In this document: positions 58,628 through 64,000 of the stretch, in pieces
Layout of the letters: the number at the start of each line of letters is the position of its first letter
How positions within the stretch are numbered: the first letter of the stretch is position 1
Origin: Metridium senile
Taxonomy: Eukaryota; Cnidaria; Anthozoa; Actiniaria; Metridiidae
DNA: 64,000 nt
Reading direction: 5' to 3'
NCBI GenBank assembly: GCA_949775045.1
Contig: OX459097.1
Span: 5,533,685-5,597,684, forward strand
Program-made: the position numbers and the translations under genes
The notes under the pieces: generated by a model
Databases searched by the model: none
The model's input: only the letters and a program-made list of their open reading frames with translations
Told to the model about the DNA's origin: nothing

Positions 58628-59540
58628 GCAACGAATGAACAATAACAAAGGCAACGAAAACAACAAAATTATCGAATGCAGAGAAAACAATACTGTCAAC
58701 AGCAACAGCAACAATAACGACAAAGTACAATACCACCAACAACAAGAACGACGACAAACAAGCACTGAAACAAACAAACCGACAAACAAAAACATAAACA
58801 AACAAACAAAACAGTCAAGCCAGCAAACAAACAAACAAACTGACAAATAAACAAAGAAAAAAATGACAAATAAACAAACAAATACATTAACAAACAAACG
58901 CATAAACAGACAAACAAACAACACATAAACAAACAAATAAGCAAACAAACAAATAAGCAAACAAATAAGCAAACAAACAACTGAATAAACAGACAAATAA
59001 GGAAACAAACAAATAAACAAATACATACATACATAAACAGTCAAAACAACCAGCAAACAAACAAACACATAAACAAAAAGACAAACAAACAAACAAAAAA
59101 GTACAATACTGTCAACACAGAAAATCAAACAAAAATATAAACAAACAAACAGACAATCAAACAAACACATAACCAAGCAGACAGACAAACAAACAAACAG
59201 ACAAATAGACAGACACATAAACATGTAAACAAACAAGCAAACAACTGTCAACAACAACGACAACGACAACGAACAAGCAAACAAACAAACAAGCAACTGA
59301 GCAAATGGACAGATATACAAGCAAGCAAATACCTAAACAAACATGCATGCCCATAAATGACACACAAGCAAACAAGAAAGCAACTAAGCTAGCATATCAG
59401 AAAAGTAGTAAACATTATATTACAAAAGAAACGAGCAAAGCACAACGAAAGTAAACAAGAAAGCAAGCAAGGAACAGGTCCAAGACAACAAGCAACCATA
59501 CAGACAAACAAACAGAAAACAAGTAAACAAAGACAGAAGC
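58628..59540. repeat. (AAAC)n-rich low-complexity tract, U2
   Basis: Copy of 28,331-29,240 with one or two substitutions. That a simple-sequence tract stayed unchanged fits a very recent homogenisation of this part. Confidence 0.92.
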
Positions 59541-61197
59541 AAAAACGCCACCCAAAAGTTCTGTCGAAAAGAAAAGTTATAACATCTTCACTAAAATCGA
59601 AATAATCCTATAAAATACCAAGAAAACATCGAACAAAGCAACCAAAAAACCACAAACAAATAAACCAATAATCACAAGAGATAAGACTGGACTAATCCAG
59701 ATCGCCATCAAATAACGCTTCACAACAAACACCGACCAACCAAACAAATAACCTTACATTTACAACTCTACTCTACCGAACTGAAACACTATGCATTTGA
59801 ATCAAATACTCTTCATCCTAGCTGGAAAGTGAGTTGCTATGACTATCGAGTCATTTTGATTTTGAGGATAGTATAATATCGATATTATTATGAATAAAAT
59901 TATTATCATGTGGTCCACTAGGAGTTAATCTTCGCCATTGTCCTCTATTGTTTCTTCCACTAATCGCTTAATCGCTTAATTAATTGAAATAAACATAGCT
60001 GCAGTGTAAAACGAATACACGCACATTTAAAAAAAACACTAATTTGGCTGAAAAAACATGTACATAGGAGATAGAATGCTTCAAAACTTTGTCTCGGAGA
60101 TGTGAAGAAACGTAGAAAGGTTACGATGAAAGCAAGACAATACTTGTCAATGTAAGTATTTCACGATAACTAGATGTTAAACTACTGTAATATTTGTAAT
60201 GAGTAGTACTTCTAAAGAAATAACCAGAGTAAAAAGTGATAGATTGCGCACTACCAAAATACAGCTACTTACTGACGTTAAACACGTTAATGCTTCTATT
60301 AATTAAACCGATCTTTTTAACAGCCGACAAAGGATGTACGTTTGAAATGTTATTTGAGTTGTTCTTGATTTTTGTTTTGCAAATTAGCAATATTAAAACA
60401 ATACGCATGGGTCAGGATTGATTCCATATAATGAATGTTACATCACAACTTTTACTTGGCGCTTGTTTTGTTTCTTCCTCAGAAAACAAACCTTTTACTA
60501 TTTTACTTTTTCTTTACAGTTTGTAAAATGTATTGCTATAGCTCTGAATTTCTGAATTGAGCTTTTAATTAAAATAACAAAGCCGTTTTTGTACATTAAA
60601 GTACAAATCGAGTAAATGATGCTTTAACATTATTAAATATAGATAGGAAACACCTATCCAGAAAAACAATGCATTTTGTATCAGCGAAAAAGAGTGAAAA
60701 AAATCAATTTCCGTGTCGGCCATTTTTTGACAAGCTTATAGACCGAGTCTAAATATGGCGACCTTCTATTGTTCTTGACTGACTAGCCTCGTATTCACGT
60801 ATTGGGTCAGCATAGTGTTGTCACATGTATGAGAGGCTTGCAAGCCAAGATCAATATATTCACATTGGTCGCCATTTTTCGATTCGCGGTGTATGTTGAA
60901 AATCTGTCGATAATTAATCTCGACAAATTCCTATTAAAGTAAAAGCCTATCTTATATTTATATTAATTAAAACAGCTATAGTTTAGTGTTTTTTTTTACA
61001 TGTAAAAAAATATTCGATGTGTTTTCGTCAACAGTTGAATAATTTAGTATAACAGCTTTGGTACAAAAGGGCGACAAAAAAAATTGTGCAAGCGAACGCT
61101 TCTTGTGTCAGATTCAATTAGGATTATATCAATAAAATACCGCCGAGGCAATGACGTTTTTGTGAAAAAATGTGACTAATGTATGTGTGAGTTATAA
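59541..61197. other. Non-coding DNA, U2
   Basis: Counterpart of 29,241-30,898. Differences become more frequent after about 60,180. No gene is seen. Confidence 0.4.
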
Positions 61198-61361
61198 ATG
61201 GAAACTAGCGAGTAAACTAGTATATGATGCGTTGGTGTTTGATATAAACGATAGGAGATATAATGAAATTTGTAACACCGTAAAAAATATATACTTAATT
61301 TTACTGACGTTTCGAGCTTTAGCCCTTCGTCTTTTACTCCGTTTCATTATATCACCTATGT
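61198..61361 (-). mobile_element. Retroelement fragment with hammerhead-like motif, U2
   Basis: Copy of 30,899-31,062. The hammerhead-like minus-strand core is at 61,306-61,332 with the same two core changes. Confidence 0.5.
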
Positions 61362-61439
61362 GTGAATTATATATATGTTAAAGGGATAACAAGTATACTA
61401 ATATTCTTATATATGGAAACAAACTATTTACTGATTTTC

Positions 61440-62155
61440 TTCATTATCGTTATCATCATCAACAACATGTACAGAAACATTATCGTCATCATTATCAATC
61501 AATATTTTCACCATTATCATCATAATGATAATCATCATCATCATCAGCAGCAGCAGTATTACAATCGTCATCAACGTAACCATTATCATAGTCATCATAT
61601 AGTGATCATCATCATATCGTTATCATAATCACTAAAATAGTATCATAATAATCATCATCATCATTATCATTCTACCTGTTAGCATGTCTCGCCAATATGA
61701 TTAGTAGTGTTTACAACATGAGCGGCCGTGTTGTATCGGCAGATACAATCGCAAGCCGAAGGTGCGCGATTGTATCGCCGATACAACACGGACGCGAATG
61801 TTGTAAACTACTTAAAAAATGTCTAGGTTAGCTCTTTCATATTTTACCAAAATTTTCAAGATTAAAATAAATTTTGCCGTAAAATTACCAATTAAAACTT
61901 ATGCAAATCAGGATATACAACACTAGTGTTGTATCAGATTTACAACACTCGTCATGGTCATGATTTCTTTTGAAAATGTCTCATTAATTATTCATGAATT
62001 TTTTAATAATGATAATCATCATCATCAACAGCAGCAGCAGTAGTATTATTACCATCGTCATCAACGCAATCATTATTATTATCATCGTCATCATTATCAT
62101 AACCACTAAAATAGTATCATCATAATCATCATCATCATCATCATTATCATTCTAC
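61440..62155. repeat. (ATC)n-rich tract, U2, split by an insertion
   Basis: Corresponds to 31,141-31,558. The hairpin element at 61,703-62,006 separates the two blocks. Confidence 0.85.
61703..62006. mobile_element. Hairpin-bearing insertion, U2 only
   Basis: About 300 bp absent from U1, where CAATATGATTATAATGATAATC is continuous at about 31,394. The left 110 bp fold into a hairpin (AGTAGTGTTTACAACAT outer arm, TTGTATCGGC.GATACAATCGC inner arm). The right part repeats TACAACACT.GTGTTGTA and ends in ATTATTCATGAATTTTTTA. No coding sequence is present. The target duplication is uncertain because the site is AT-simple. Confidence 0.75.
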
Positions 62156-64000
62156 CTGTTAGCCACACAACCAATTCACATACATTGTTTTTATAACAGA
62201 ATCCGTGAAAAATTATCTTCAGTGTCCAAAACAAATTGTTATAAAATTGTTCTAATTACATTCCTTTTAAATTCAATCTTCGGCAATAACCTGATCTCCT
62301 AAATCCTTCGGTCTTTTACATGACAAGTGCCGCAGATCAAAACAGCCAATTTGAATGTAAACTAACCCAACATTTTAGATTTCTCACAGCGAGTCTCAGT
62401 TTAAATGGCTTTTAAAAGTCGCTTTAACCGCAGGTTTTAAAGTTTCCATAATTAAATTTATACCAAACAACAAATAAATATATTTTAGATAAAAGTTAAA
62501 AATATCATTAACATGTACTAATTGTACATGTACACAAGCTTAGTTTAGTATTTTTTCAAATATCATTATAGTCAAGAAATGTAAATACGTTCTTAAAATA
62601 TAGTATACTTTATATTAGAATTTTATATACATATATAATTTATATTTTTTACCTATAATAATTATATATTTCTTTATATAATATTATTGATGTCTATTTC
62701 ACCATAAGTCGTTTTATTGAATAATTTTTAAAATTGATGTTTTAAGAAAAAGAAAGCTATCATATGATAGGCATTCACCATAACAATAACTTGTAAAGTT
62801 TGAAAAAAAAAACGATTAAATTTGCAAGAAGCTATAAGAGTTTGAAAAATCAGAAAAACATCAAAACGGCGAGGCATCAAAGGCCTCAGCAGAAAATTAC
62901 ATACAAATAAATCTCTACATTTTTCATTTAGCATAACTTCTTTGGTATTTTAGCCAAAGCATCAAAACCTTCCAAACTTGCCTATTTCAGGTGGTTCTTT
63001 CATAGGACAATGCTAAAATATTAACATATTTGTTTACTTGAAAAGTTTTCTGCTACATATTATGGTATTTATAAAAGTGGTCTATTGTAAAAAGACAGAA
63101 AAAGAGCTACGTCAGATTTATACAAACTTGCTCTTGTTATAAGCAGAAAAACGTACATTTCCATCTCTATATTTTGTTTATATCGTTATATTCTGCATAA
63201 AGGAATTGCATTTATATTTTATTGTGTTTTATGACGAAAATTGTGTTTTATATATATTAACGATTCATGAGATTTTTTTATTTTGCAATAATATAAAAAC
63301 AAACTTCTTATTTTCAAGTTATATTTGCGAATATTTATGTACATTTTTTCAAGAAATCAAAACTTTTAAATGTCACGAGCTTAGTGACAATGGCTAGAAA
63401 ACAATCTGAGCTTAAAAAATGACGAAAAATATTAAAAATATGATCAAAAACTATTAAAATTGTTTTTGTAACTACCAAAACTTCCTGTTTATTTATTTGA
63501 TGTATTTATAAATTCAATGGAAATACTAAAAAAAATCTTAATATTGAATGAAAAAGAAAACGAGCCCAAAATGGAGAAATTGCAAATTTGAAAATTTCAT
63601 TTGTAGCAACTCCATATGAAACTTGTTCGCTTGTACTTATAGAATTCAATGCTTAATTAATTTTAATTGGAAATACTATAATTATAGCAATCAAAACTCT
63701 ATGGTCCAATATTTTAAATTCTACACAAAAATCCAAAAATTTAAACAATTGATATTTGCTTATTCCAATAAATTATATTTTTAATTTTGAGCAAAAAAAT
63801 AAACCAAAGATCTTTTCAAAAGTCTTTAAAAATCTCACTCATATTTAAATTGCTGCAAAATAATAATGAGATTACTAAAAAAGAGAACAAATTGTGTGAT
63901 AGAAATGAGTTTGCGACTGTCAATTCCGTTGTAAAACAACCAATTAACAGAAAAATAGAAATTACAATATTTCACAAAGTTCTTGTTTTTACAAGTGAAA
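62156..64000. other. AT-rich non-coding DNA, end of U2 in the window
   Basis: Counterpart of 31,560-33,559 with about 2% differences and a single copy of the 163-bp unit. No gene is seen. Confidence 0.4.

Larger units (their letters stand above)
36088..64000. repeat. Tandem duplication, unit 2 (U2), running off the window
   Basis: Direct copy of U1 starting TACAACCCGAATGTGTTAG. Position 64,000 corresponds to 33,559. It is interrupted by the LTR element (39,038-44,408), a 295-bp MITE (46,141-46,435) and a hairpin insertion (61,703-62,006). It has shorter minisatellites at 44.7 and 47.8 kb. Confidence 0.93.

Overview
The window is nuclear DNA of an animal. It is AT-rich, has spliced genes with GT-AG introns, and carries dense MITEs, LINE fragments, one Ty3/Gypsy element and many micro- and minisatellites. 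A LIM-homeobox (Lhx2/9, apterous class) exon, cadherin repeats and the repeat types suggest a marine invertebrate, with a cnidarian (anthozoan) as the best guess. The species cannot be fixed from the sequence alone.

Layout. (1) 1-3.0 kb: end of an Lhx2/9 gene, with its last coding exon at 1927-2243 and intronic MITEs upstream. (2) 3.1-4.3 kb: a cluster of fold-back elements. (3) 4.28-10.497 kb, here called X: an old diverged copy of the segment at 22.28-27.06 kb. It holds a GT-rich minisatellite expanded to about 4.3 kb. (4) 10,498-36,087, here called U1, and 36,088-64,000, here called U2: a direct tandem duplication with a unit of about 25.6 kb. U2 is still running at the window edge, where 64,000 corresponds to about 33,559. 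U2 also holds a complete 5,371-bp LTR retrotransposon (39,038-44,408) that U1 lacks; U1 keeps the empty site at 13,484.

Genes. Each unit carries one four-exon gene (17,858-20,714 and 48,176-51,024). It encodes a predicted secreted protein of 454 aa: signal peptide, a six-cysteine MANSC/MANEC-like domain and three cadherin repeats, with no transmembrane segment. The exon phases fit exactly in both copies. A 5'-truncated, dead LINE lies directly after the last exon in both. The only other long reading frame that looks like real protein is the 1,074-aa Gag-protease-integrase polyprotein of the LTR element. It has a SCAN-like capsid, as in Gmr1-type elements, an intact protease motif and an intact D,D35E integrase, but no reverse transcriptase or RNase H.

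History readable from the repeats. X lacks a 60-bp and a 1.69-kb transposon that U1 and U2 share, so those inserted after X split off and before the unit doubled. U2 alone then gained the LTR element, a 295-bp Mutator-like MITE and a hairpin element of about 300 bp. By eye U1 and U2 are nearly identical from about 18.2 to 29.8 kb (cadherin gene and flanks) but differ by roughly 2% outside it. This suggests gene conversion or a second exchange over the gene. All percentages here are visual estimates.
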